DNA from: Nemopilema nomurai
Lineage: Eukaryota > Cnidaria > Scyphozoa > Rhizostomeae > Rhizostomatidae
DNA length: 64,000 nucleotides
Assembly (NCBI GenBank): GCA_003864495.1
Contig: ML133394.1
Location: forward strand, 310,001-374,000
Reading direction: 5' to 3'
Positions 37,801 through 48,400 of this stretch are shown here, piece after piece. A model generated the notes under the pieces. That model made no database searches. It was given only the letters and a program-made list of their open reading frames with translations, and was not told the origin of the DNA. Numbering within the stretch: position 1 is the first letter of the stretch; each line of letters starts with the position of its first letter. The translations under genes and the position numbers were made by a program.

Positions 37801-38451
37801 TTCACAGGTCTGCGACATGATCTCTATGATAAATCATCACCCCATAGGTTAAAACGGTATCTGCTACTGGGTATTTCAGCTGGCAGCTAATAGGCAATCA
37901 GCACTGCCACTTTCAGATACAGCCCCCCCCCCTCCCCCCTCCCCCCCCCAAAACAAAAAGGTGTTCTTTCAGCTTTTGGACAAAGATCAACGTCAAAATC
38001 CAGCCAATGGATGAAGAAAAAGCATGTAGCTGAAATGCTTTTGTATACTTCATGTTACGGTAACGGTAGCCTTGCAAACTGATCACCTGCACACTTACAT
38101 TTCTCGAGCACCTGCGTCGACAAGAAAAATCAATAAAAAGAACAGTCGACGATATGTAAGCAAAACAGATGAAACTTACGAATCAGGATTCTACAAAAAC
38201 AGTTTGATATTTGAGTTTGATGGTACGGTGCCAGAGTACTACAGAGTACCACCCCTCAAAAATGTCCTGGTATTGGCACAAGAGCCCATGTTTCATTGAT
38301 AATGGCAGGTTTATATCACTTCTTAAAAGCAAACTGTTTTTGTAGAATCCTGATTTTTAAGTTTTGCAAGCATAATAGATACCAGAAATCCAGCGATGTA
38401 GAGTAAAACCCGAGGGGAAATCCAGCGTTTCGCACTTCGAATCTTCTCCAT
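31845..38451 (-). CDS. MFSD9: Major facilitator superfamily protein, MFSD9 type, four coding exons
   Basis: Coding exons are 38383-38451, 34333-34464, 33681-33810 and 31845-32860, giving 448 aa. The joins are phase 0 (CTG|GTATCT to TTAG|GAC), phase 0 (ATG|GTATCG to GTAG|GGA) and phase 1 (ACTG|GTAAGA to CAAG|GTC). Exon 1 encodes 23 residues ending LLYIAGFL, and an in-frame TGA lies two codons before its ATG. Exon 2 continues [12 protein letters not shown], the first transmembrane segment. Exon 3 has the MFS motif [10 protein letters not shown] (68-76). Exon 4 carries the remaining segments of a predicted 12-helix protein, with a polar Ser/Asn/Asp/Lys-rich loop between helices 6 and 7. Order and wording match vertebrate MFSD9 (474 aa in human), an orphan transporter; the substrate is unknown. 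Assignment to MFSD9 rather than MFSD10 rests on the GFLDLFAVSL...LLVPLL and ARIPTGLLKH strings. High confidence for the family. Confidence 0.9.
33251..33272 (+). repeat. Poly-C/poly-T run in MFSD9 intron 3
   Basis: Thirteen C followed by eight T in the intron between the third and fourth coding exons. Simple sequence only. Confidence 0.8.
34778..35100 (+). repeat. Dispersed repeat, copy 2, in MFSD9 intron 1
   Basis: It begins AGCTGCAAAAAGTTGTTGAC and shares ATAATTACTAAAAAATTGCT and TTTTGTGAACTTTTCAAAAA with the copy at 21838-22090. It has extra sequence after about 34905 and ends with the shared CCAAACC...GTAGGTGTG motif. Same orientation as copy 1. No coding capacity. Confidence 0.7.
37922..37950 (+). 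repeat. C-rich low-complexity run
   Basis: Runs of C interrupted by single T, followed by AAAACAAAAAGG. The minus strand could form a G-quadruplex. Confidence 0.7.
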
Positions 38452-40689
38452 GTTTCAACTCTTGTTTCTTTCTGAAACTGGAAGTTTTGATGCAGCCTCG
38501 CGTTCAAGCTGAGGTTTGCACGAAGAGAAAGGAATACCATCTTTTCGCTAAATAGGAAAGGCTGTAGATACGAGTCGGTCTTACCTTAGCCCAGATTAAT
38601 TGTCAAAGACATTCTCAGTTGCAATTCTCATCTGCCATTACATTGTGTATCTCATGCTGTTTTCCAGAAACAGGCAAAAGGCTGGCTGCAACGCATGAAT
38701 AATAAGGGGTGTGAGGCAGGGTATGACACTCCAAAAGGTTGAAAATCTCTGATTTCTCTATATCTTTTCTTAACCATTGAATTGGTCTCTTTCTGTGTTC
38801 TTTTCATTTACCAAATTAAAAGATCAATCAGTTTTGCAAGCGCCGAAAGATGACCCAAGAATGACAAAATGAATACCTTTTGGCAATCTTTCGATGTCTT
38901 CATACTCTTAGAAATGTCGGATTAAAAAGCTCAACTGGTGATGGTGACTGCATTATGTTGCAGTTATTTCTTGCTAATGGGAAGAAAGCCTTCTATGAAA
39001 GCATGCATCACCTAAAACGATACACTGTGTTAAAAGAATAAACTGGTTATTATGCACAGCATCTAGATTTTGAAGGAAAATTATGATACGCAAAGGTGTT
39101 ATTTCTTTACTGAGTCATATGATGGCTTGAAGGATAAAAATGTTCCTCTCAAAGTTCCTTTACAGAGGATCACCTCTGATATGGGCAGTCTTCTCTCAAA
39201 CCAACTGGTCAACGCATGTTGTGATTGTGACTGCTCGTGCCTTTTATTTTCCGCATTCTCTACCATAAAAATTTATTTAGGACAGTCTTCACCAACATTT
39301 GTTTGTCAGTTGTAGACAAGTTGAAGCCAGCGTTTTGAAAAGGTGCTCCCTAACAAAGAAGAATGCCACGAACACCGTTTCGCAACTTTTAACGAAAGAG
39401 AAACTCCTGCCAAACCTAATAGATTTTGATTTGGGATTGGAAGTAATCATCTGCAAAACATTAAACCTGGAGAATGGTTTAACGAATAGCAATTATTAAC
39501 CAGCAACACTCCGAAGGTGCAAAGGGGCAAATGCATCTAGAGACGGGGTTCTTCACCCACACTAGTGTTGCAAGGGGGCTACATGACGTTATTACTCATC
39601 ACGAACGATCCCCTTCTCCACCAAATGCTACCTTAGCGAACAAAGGGAATTCTACGATGCAAATTTTCACAATAAGTATTGCTAAAATGCAGTGTGACAG
39701 GATTCCCCCTGAACTTCTCCACCTTCTGTCAACTTAGCCACACCCACTGACCCACCGCAAATGGAGTCCATTCTGTTCCACATTTTTGCCACACCCTTCA
39801 CTACAGTTCCTTTTCCTTTCTAAGGTGCTAAGGTGCACTTGTTACGTGCACAATTTTTTTTATGAATATCTAATTTCTTCCGAGCCTCAATATTCTCAAA
39901 AATTTTCGATTTTGAGCTTTGATTATTTTCAAATTATTTTTGCCTAATACAATGTGTAAGTTTGCATAAGATCAAAAGAAAATATCAAAAATTTAAACAA
40001 ACAAGGATCAAACAGGACAACGTCAAGGTGATTGTTGTTTTGCTTTGGGAGAAAACTCAGATTACGGAGAAATTTTAGTTTTTATGCCTGGCATTATTAT
40101 TAGATTGTTCTTAAACTTTTGCAACTTTCCGCCTGAATATTCTTATTGAATTTATTCTTAAAAGAAAAGTGTGTAGCCTCCAAGCGTTCTTGTGAGGTTT
40201 CTCGGAATATAGGCCCATGTAATGGATCGCCAAAAGGTTCGCTCCAGCCCTTGCTTTTAAAACGTCGCACTTGATCGTATGTACACCAAAAGTGGTTGAC
40301 GAAATCTACAAAATATCCCTGATATTTAGGGGCTGGGAAACACTTTATGCTCCTCTTTTGGAAAAGCTTTACACTACTTGTTGTAGGGACATATCACTGA
40401 GTGAAAGTGTAAGCATGTTTTGCTTAAGTGGTTTGGAAATGGTCCCAGTAAAGTTCGTCGTCCAGAACACAAATGATTTGCTTACAGCAAAATAGACTCA
40501 GACAAGTAATTCCAAATTGTATACCAAAAACTAGTGATTCTTAAAAATTAACCACACACTATTGAAAATGATACAGATTTCATTTCAGTAGCATCTAAAC
40601 AAACAAAATCATGCTTTGAATAAGACAAGGCTAGAAACGCTGGCTTAATGGATCGACAGCTTTTGAAGTCTCTTTACGAAAAGTAGGAT
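38452..40689. other. MFSD9 promoter side and intergenic stretch
   Basis: The MFSD9 5' UTR and promoter should lie in the left part. On the minus strand a strong donor, CTAAG|GTAAGA, occurs at about 38585. It could close a non-coding first exon spliced to an acceptor just before the ATG exon; this is unproven. From about 38700 to 40690 no supported exon was seen; frames such as 39531-39737 have no family resemblance. The 3' UTR of the small secreted-peptide gene reads leftward into this interval from 40689. Confidence 0.4.
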
Positions 40690-41896
40690 TCAACGGCCGG
40701 AGCGTCTTCGGCGGTAGTTAGCTGGCTCTAAAATGTAAAGAAGAAGGACAAGAGCATTTAGAAAAATAGAGACGACACCTCAAAGCAAAAACGCAAGCGA
40801 GAAACAGAAAAGTACTGCAAAGCTCTAGTTCCCGTCAATGTTGGTAATACAATATTGTAGAAGATGCCCTCTCAAAACGGTCAATCTAACATCATATTCA
40901 AACATTAACAGATTACTTGTAGCCAATGTCATACCCTTGTATATAGGTGTCATGTCATGGTTTTCTATGAAACAATTACGTCATCAACAAAGCTTTTTGT
41001 TTTAATGGTGACCCTGTTCGCCTTGTATAAGCATTTGCTGCCAATATTGTACTGTGTTTGATAAGTTTCGTTCATCTTATGATAACTATCTCAAAATTGT
41101 TACGGCTTTTCAATTGTAACATATAGGGATTCATTACTTTTATCTCCCGCGATCAAATTGAGATTAAGAAGTAAGCTTATTTATACAGTGGTAAAATGCC
41201 ATTTAATAAGAAACCGATAACTAATGCGTCGAGCAATTCAGTTCTGCAACATATTCTGAAGGAATTCATGCAAACAGAAACAAAGAAATGGGGAAAAGCT
41301 TTTCTTTAAAAAGACAGACTTGACTTCAAGCCCCTTGAGCAAACTACGATTGCAATATAGCCCTGATCGCAATATGGCAAGGAGATGTACCCCGATCGCA
41401 ATTCAGTTTGGCAGTTTTGTCATATCTTTATGTTGATATGTACATCGTTATGGAGTTTTGAACCTAGAAACAACATGAAACACAAACCTTTCATATAGAA
41501 GTCTTCTTCTCTTGCAAAGTCATTGGCAGGCCCATCATTCTGGAAAAAGTCTTGGGAATCCAGATCCCTCTGTTCATCTTGTTCCTCTTCATCTATTTTG
41601 TAGCAAAAGTTTAGTTGAAAATCACATTGTCAGTAGAAATTACCTTCCTTAGTTCATTTCAATTCATTAAATCAAGATGCAACATCAATATTTTAATGTC
41701 CGACTGAAAAACTCTTGTTGATTTAGATTTTATTTGCGATCTGAGATAGAGCTAGATAAACAGCATTGAGTTGTCACGCCTACTGAAATGAATGAAACAT
41801 TATTGCCAGAATTATTCGAAATATAGTTGCGTACTTACCGTATGCAAACGCCACAACGGCCAGGCAGAGAAAAGCCAATACGATAAGGTGCCTCAT
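40690..41896 (-). CDS. Small secreted peptide precursor, three coding exons, unknown family
   Basis: Coding exons are 41839-41896, 41488-41592 and 40690-40727, giving 66 aa. The joins are in matching phase: TACG|GTAAGT to AATAG|AT, and AAAG|GTTTGT to TTTTAG|AG. Exon 1 encodes a classical signal peptide (MRHLIVLAFLCLAVVAFA, residues 1-18), with the likely cut just after it. Exon 2 is acidic and lacks cysteine (DEEEQDEQRDLDSQDFFQ and so on to about residue 54). Exon 3 is short and basic, ending NYRRRRSGR before TGA. Such an acidic middle and polybasic end suggests a proprotein processed by furin-like or prohormone convertases, or a secreted charge-balanced peptide. No cysteine pattern of SCRiP, defensin or toxin type is present. 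I do not recognise the family. The exon structure is inferred by eye from splice sites and phase; confidence is moderate for the gene and low for any function. Confidence 0.6.
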
Positions 41897-42928
41897 CTTT
41901 ATGCTGTGGATGAAAGAGGCAACTTGAATGATGAAAGAATTCCTTAACTTGAAATGCTAATTGCAATATTCAAGAGTTGAAAGAAGAAAGCCATCTGTCC
42001 TCTATCATATAGAAAATTGCGCCAAAGCATGTGCCGAAACCAAATATCGTGTTATTGGACAAGCCAGGTTAGACAAAACAAAAAGAACTTTAGCAGGCTA
42101 AGGTCATGTTTGCGCGATTTCTCGCAATCGTGATAATTTTGTCTTATTCAATGCATAAATACCGACAAACAGGATTCTCAAGATGATTGTGAAAAATTTG
42201 CTCGAATACTTTTATGAATTCTGTTTGAAAACTTTAATGCTAAGTGAATGTTTTCAATCTTACTCGCGTGTTTCTCTTACCACTTTTCTCTTTCTGATTA
42301 GAATAGTAAAGCCTGGTTTTCACTGCGCGATTATCGCGATTACTGCGAACAACTGAAACGGATAATCGCATTGTTCGCCTGACAATATCCTGACAACTTG
42401 CACCGATGCAGCATGGAATGAAATCAACTCTGATCCTGTACCCCAAAATTCCCATTTCCACCCCAAAAGTTTGCTGCTAAGTGTTTCCTGGACACCTCAT
42501 AGTAGCACATGGCGGATCTTCTAGGCATATTCTATTGCATGCAAGTGGTTCTCGAAACCCCATTGTCAATAGATACATTGCATGAATCTGGCACATTTTA
42601 TCACCATATCATGAGAAATTGCTTTATCCTTGTGACATGATCATTGACAATCTAATTTGGTTCACACATAGATAAAAGCAGCGAAACATGTCTCTAGCTT
42701 CTTTTAAAGAAGTAGGACAACGATTGCACCAGCTTCTCATAAACGCATGGCTAGAGGTAGCAAAAGGGAGAATTGGTGTGTCTGCTAAATACGTTGGTAA
42801 TTGGCAATTGACTTGTACTTATATGCAAAAATCGACATGCAAATCAGCTTACAATGAAGATGTTAGCTTATAAATAATTAAATGCCACTATAGAGTCAAC
42901 GTAACTGATAAAAATTCTTCTACTCACC
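41897..42928 (-). other. Possible 5' UTR intron of the small secreted-peptide gene
   Basis: Two features suggest an upstream non-coding exon. An acceptor-like CTCTTTCATCCACAG stands ten bases before the ATG at 41896. A strong donor, TTTCAAG|GTGAGTAG, occurs on the minus strand with the exon ending at 42929 and the GT at 42927-42926. If real, transcription begins right of about 42930. The interval also holds a MITE-like fragment at about 42305-42400. Confidence 0.35.
42305..42400. mobile_element. Possible MITE terminal fragment
   Basis: The string AGCCTGGTTTTCACTGCGCG is followed by clustered ATCGCGATTA and ATAATCGCA motifs. This is a terminus style often seen in short non-autonomous DNA elements. 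No matching opposite end was found, so this is a weak call. Confidence 0.25.
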
Positions 42929-42929
42929 T

Positions 42930-44269
42930 TGAAATGCTTCACCTTCTAGTGTATTAGGTCTTTATCAGACCACTTCTTTTAAACACTTTCAAGTTCCCAC
43001 AGCGTGAAATCGCTTTCACTTTGAATGGCATTGCCTCAAGGCAACAGGAAGACTTGCCACATCATTGTGTAGTTTTGCATTGAATTGGCCCCAGGGTATC
43101 TTTTACGAGACTAGTTGTATCATTAAATGTAGAATGATTGGTTGATAGAATCAAATCCTAAAAGAAGCAATATCTAAAAAAGAACATTTTACAAGAGCAC
43201 TCGCCGTTTTCAAAGTAGTTTGAGATTAAGTTGCTCTGAGCATGGCACGAGAAATCAGCCAAATTCAAGATGTTCTGTATGCCGCCTATACCACAAAGAT
43301 TCGATTTGTATTTCTCATACACAGCAATGTACCATCACAAATGTACAAACTTAAAATTGTACTGTGCTTAATTCTCCAGATTAGTATTCCCCATTTCATC
43401 CAAGAGCCAAATAGCTTGTACCAATAGCTTTACCAATGCTGGTACAGTTTTAGCAATATCTATAGTTAGATTGGAGGGGAATCAAGGCTAAGGGGATGTA
43501 CAACCGACACATCTTTGTAAGTATTTCTCATTTACGACTGGAAGGCATAATTTTTACTACTTAAGATGCCCTTGTTGTAGTTGAGGTTTGACACCTGGCA
43601 TATTTCGTCAAGTTAAAAGCGATGAAAAAGTAATGGTGCAGTACCCTTAATGTTAATTACACTCGTTAGAAGGTTTTTGAGAGTGTATACTTAATGAGAC
43701 TATGAGCCTTGTTGACTCGTGATGCTCTTGTTGTTGTTGTTCCACGGTGTAATTGCGATTCATTGTTTTAAAGTTTGGCTTTACTATGCCCCAGTTAGGC
43801 CTAGTTTATTTTTGTGAACTTTCATGGCTGCCGAGTTGCTTCCGTGGAATCTGGTGTGTCCAGCGCTCAGGAGTGAATTCTTCCTCTCTATTTGTGCTGC
43901 ATGGTTGAGGGCTTTTGCATTGCTTGATCGGGAATACGCCCTTTTAGGTAATCAATGACTGCAGTATGGTCACGAAATAAGAAAAGATGCATTGCTTTCA
44001 GAGCCTTATTATACTGAGAATCTAATCTAATCGAGTTTATCAGTGAATGCTCGATGTGGTGTCACACGCACCCAAAATTTTGAAAAACATTGTACCTCTT
44101 TAGAATTTTCATGCCCAGCCAATCGAACATTTGCGGCCAGAAGAAGGCATAATTTAATAAAAACTGTTTTTACAGTCTATCTTTACAAAATTTTTGGTTG
44201 CATTTACTCAACGTGCATTTTCCTAGCAAAGCGATGCGGTTTACTTTTGTGTATAACCCCTTCTAATAA
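42930..44269. other. Intergenic between the peptide gene and the Harbinger fragment
   Basis: No supported gene. A GTT microsatellite of four units lies near 43724-43737. A plus-strand frame starting ATGGCACGAGAAATCAGC at 43242 runs 61 codons without homology. Promoter sequence of the small peptide gene may lie in the left part if its 5' UTR exon is real. Confidence 0.35.
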
Positions 44270-44520
44270 GACCCTGTTTACACGAGAGATAATGTAACGG
44301 TTCCTAATGGTTCCAAAACTAGCCCAAATCAGCACTGTGTTTACACGAGAACTGTTGGAACCGTTTCATTTAAGACCTGCTATCCGTTCTCTTTTGGCTC
44401 CGCTACAAAAGTAGTTCCATTTGGAACCGTTCCGTTTGGCTATAGTGTTAACGGGCAGAGCCTCTTGGAACCGAGCCAAATGAGAACGCTTAGAGAACGA
44501 AGCTTTTTTGCACTGGTATA
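44270..44520 (+). mobile_element. Terminal region of a DNA transposon (Harbinger/MITE-like)
   Basis: TAAGACCCTGTTTACACGAG starts the block and GTGTTTACACGAGAACTGTT follows about 60 bases later, with repeated GGAACCGTT strings. CCTGTTTACACG-type ends are common in cnidarian DNA transposons. The transposase fragment directly downstream suggests one decayed element. The matching right terminus was not found. Confidence 0.4.
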
Positions 44521-44602
44521 GAGGCTAATAATAAATTATCTTTTTGTTGCGCGCCAAAAAGAAAAAAATTAAATTTGTTTGTGTCTGGTTTGATAGTTGA
44601 CG

Positions 44603-45010
44603 ATGGATCGAATAAAGAAAACTATGGTATCTTTTTTTTTCATTTTAATGTCTGTTTTGGTGGCCAAAATCCAAATAATCAGCACACTGCATCTTGTCCA
44701 TAGCTTACGACAACGAATAATTTTGAATATAATTGCAAGGATGGACCATCGTCGTGGTATTTTAAGAAGTTTGACCACAATGAAGAATGGCCGTCAAAAT
44801 CCTAAACGAAGGTTCTGTGTTAGGCCAGGGCAAACAAATGGTTGGTGGCAGAACTTTGTAAACAATGTAGTTGTACCACCAGAAGAATGGTGAGAGAACT
44901 TTCGAATGAGTAGGGACAGTTTCTTTTTATTGTGCAACAGACTCGAAAAGCAAACGACAAATATGCGCCAGTCTACAACGGTAGAGAAGCAAAAAGGAGA
45001 GCTACGATGA
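44603..45010 (+). pseudogene. Decayed PIF/Harbinger transposase (HARBI1-like) 5' fragment
   Basis: From ATG at 44603 the frame reads through to RRFCVRPGQTNGWWQNFVNN and VVVPPEEW, then an in-frame TGA at 44891-44893 where intact relatives have an arginine codon. It continues in the same frame ENFRMSRDSFFLLCNRL and QTTNMRQSTTVEKQ before similarity stops at about 44999. This is the N-terminal block of PIF/Harbinger transposases and of the domesticated HARBI1 proteins. The DDE catalytic core is absent. A single CGA to TGA change fits deamination at a CpG. It lies about 480 bp upstream of the UFL1 start codon, in the same orientation. Confidence 0.75.
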
Positions 45011-45487
45011 TGGCAAACAACATTGTATGGATGGAGAGACGGGAAGAAAGTGCACTGGTAGTTCCGAGGAGGCATTTTGTCTGTATACGAGTGAAACGAA
45101 TCTTAGGAGCGAACTTTATTTCTTGGTTACATTGCTCTACACATGACAATCTTACTGACAAAGGCTGTCAAATAAAGGTCCCTAGATTGTTTCAGGCGTT
45201 AGGTCCTTTGCGACAGGACGTGGACGTGGTCATTTTACTGAGACAACTGAGACAACGACATCCATTTACTGTAATTTATTTCAGATTTTAAAAATTAATT
45301 ACTAGAAGTATTATGCCATGCTTTGGTTATGTTGTTTGCAATAGTGAACTAATGTGCCTATTTAGGAAAGCAAGTTTGGCTTTCGGTCATGGTATTGTCA
45401 CAACTGTCTCACCATTTCATTGCAGCGCCATTTGGTTTACAGGCCGAGGTTGGAAACGAGGTTATGATGACTTATGTTTAGGCCAAA
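45011..45487 (+). promoter_or_regulatory. UFL1 upstream region
   Basis: This is the interval between the transposase relic and the UFL1 start codon; it should include the UFL1 promoter and 5' UTR. No TATA box or other decisive motif was seen; the start context is GGCCAAAATGGCATC. A plus-strand frame to 45291 has no recognisable homology. Confidence 0.4.
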
Positions 45488-48400
45488 ATGGCATCTACAT
45501 CCATGGACGATCTTCAAGCACTTCGGTCTATCTTTCAGAAAGTTCAAGATAGCGCTACTTCGAAAAAACTTTCTGATCGAAATTGCATTGAAATAATCAA
45601 TAAGCTAACAAGCCTTGGTCTTCTTGAAGTTATCTACACGACAGATGGGCGAGAATATCTTACACCCCAACACTTGGAAAGAGAGATAAGAGACGAAGTT
45701 GTTGTGAATGGAGGTATATAAATTCATATTTCAGTTTCATTGAAATTTCGACATAGACTTGTCATTATGCTTTGTTTATAAAAGGAGCCCTAAATCGGCT
45801 GTTAAGCTATTTTCTGATAGTTAAGTTGTTCGGAACGTGTTTTTAAGTTGGAATCCAAGTTGGCCAATTGGAGAACATGCCTATTTTCCCAACGCGTCGT
45901 GCATATAATTGGTAATCTATGGGCTTGCAACCTGTAGACAAAAGTTATTTAGAAATTTAATTGGATGAAGTTAGCACCATTTATTTTTCTTGGTTTGGTT
46001 TTTTAATTCAAAAATGAGATGTTCGAGCAAAAAAGAAACTTTCAAGACAAACGTCGCCGCAAGCTCGTATTCGTTTGCATGAAAAGCAATTTTCGTAAGT
46101 TTTGGGGTTCAAAAAATATGTTGCAGATTGATGTGTTTGCTTCTGAGAGACTGAGATCATCAACGCAACTATATCAATGATCAATTGATATAGCCAGGCC
46201 ATGCCATGGGCAAATTTTTCTTGTATTTCTTTGGTACTTCAAGGGTCAGTGCTAGTTGGGTGGTCATCTTCATGATATGCAAGGGGCACTGAATAGTGGG
46301 GGATGCCCCCTGTACCCCTTGGCTCTGACTATTTTTATAAGGATCATGTGTAATGATGTGCGGAATGACAATTCTTTGCGACAATAAGGTTGGTGTGATA
46401 TGGAAGGCAAAGTGAGGGAGCTGATTAGCAGAATAAATAGACCAAAAAGTGACATCAAGGCTGTCCAGCATATAATCAGATGAAATAGAAAGACATCAGG
46501 GTGCATTTTTACTGCTAAACATACTTGATTGTTGACACATGAACAATGGACAGCACAGGAAAAGTAAAAAATCAGTACTGATTCTTTCTACAATGGTATT
46601 TTGATTACAACCTCTGCATATCTGGCTTTAAGATATTAGATATCAAGTCTTGTTAGGGATTGGTTGCTGCTAGCTTAATCAGTATGACATTAGATTCTGT
46701 ACCCAAAAATTGCAATAGCAAAATGAATATAGTGCATATGGGCTTACTGAACATTTCTTCAAAAATAAACCCTGTATTTTAACTTGCTGAGATGATTTTT
46801 AATACTAGCAGGACATGTGTCTTGCAATATTCCAGTTGTAGTTGCAAGTCTTGCAATGTAGGAGAGGATTAAGGCCATTGCGCTTCAGAATGTTACTCAA
46901 GTAACTTCTCTTTTTAGGCCGAATCAATCTGGTAGATCTACAGCAGGTATGAATTTGTTCTAGTTTGTATACCACCCCTGAATTTATCCATAAAATAGAC
47001 ATGATATGAAGAATTTTCCCATATATTCAATGAATCAAATACCCTTCCGGAGCTTTCAAAGAATTCTAAAATGGTACATTGAAATTGTTTAAAGCTGTTT
47101 TCGGGTGCTTAATAACTTCAGTTTTTTATATATTCTGCTTCACAAAGCCTTTGGTAACTATAGCAATAACATTGTTATTTAAATGCATGTCATTTGCTGG
47201 ACTATTGTTTGATATTTAGAAGAGCATTTGGAAGAAAGAACTTCACTAAAAGTTAATAAACAGGAATAGCATTTATTTGAATGTTTTCATGCATTTATTC
47301 CACATGCTGTTTTGTCCCTTTAAGATTATCAATGTGGATTTGATTCATGTTGAGAGAAAAGTTTCAGAACTGCTGAAGCATGATAGGTCATTCACACTCA
47401 TACAAGGAGAATTAATTGATCGGTAAGTCTTGAATCATGAATCAAATACATGTTCCTGAATTTTTTAATACAGTTGATTATGCTTGTAAATGCCAGTGAT
47501 TTGCAGTGGGCAGCAGGGCTTATCAAATCAACCTTTCAAATAACATGATTCATGATAGACTGTTTATTCATGTATTTATTTTGTTTATCTATTTACCAAT
47601 TCAAGTATTGTTTGATTGATTGATTGATTGATTGAGTGACTGATTGATTGTAATGTAATGATTGATTGACTGATTGATTGATTGGCTGTAATGTAATGAT
47701 TGATTGATTGTGATTGATTGTTTGGTTGAATTTTTGATTGAAAAGTCAATCTGGCAAAAGCTTTCAATGTCTTGTAGTTATAATTTCTAGCAAATCCCTA
47801 GTTTCTAATATCAGTCTGTGATGGATCATGTTGTTTTCTTGACTGGATGAATTACCAATTCTTTGTATCATATTTTTGTCTACTAAAAATTTGATTTAAT
47901 TTCAGTGACTACTTAGAGCGAGCTGCAGAAGAAATCAATGAAGCTTTGCAAGATGCTGGCCAGATATCAGTCACAGACTTGAGCAAAACTTTCAACCTCC
48001 CATCTGAATTTCTCTTGACTGTACGTTTCATTACTGTAACTTTCATCTATACCTTGAATTGTTGGCGTTATCAGCAGGTAGCCATGATTATAATTGATAA
48101 ATATAACCTATGAAAATAACATAAGCAAAGATCATTATTGTAATTGGTAATTATAATCAATGACAATATCATCAGCAAAGAGATGGGAACTAGACATATG
48201 GGTTGACATCATACAATGTTGGAGCAACTGATGGATGTCCTTGTAAGTAAGAGGCGTTTTCATGAGTGTTCATCAGGGACATTTGCATGTTTTTGGGGAA
48301 GGGGGGGGCAAACACACGAAAAGCTCAGTTGTATGACGTCAACTCATGGGGGCAGCTGTCCACGATCATCACCATTGTCCTTTGACCTTTGATCTATTTT

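Larger units (their letters stand above)
34465..38382 (-). other. Long first coding intron of MFSD9
   Basis: This 3.9-kb intron separates the 69-nt first coding exon from exon 2. It contains dispersed repeat copy 2, a GT-rich low-complexity stretch at 35380-35520, a short ATC repeat near 36310 and a C-rich run at 37922-37950. No embedded gene was recognised. Confidence 0.7.

Noticed and set aside
42688..42873. Plus-strand 61-aa frame beginning MSLASFKEVGQRLHQ
   Set aside because: It has a true ATG but no homology, no splice support and lies opposite a likely 5' UTR intron; kept only as a note.
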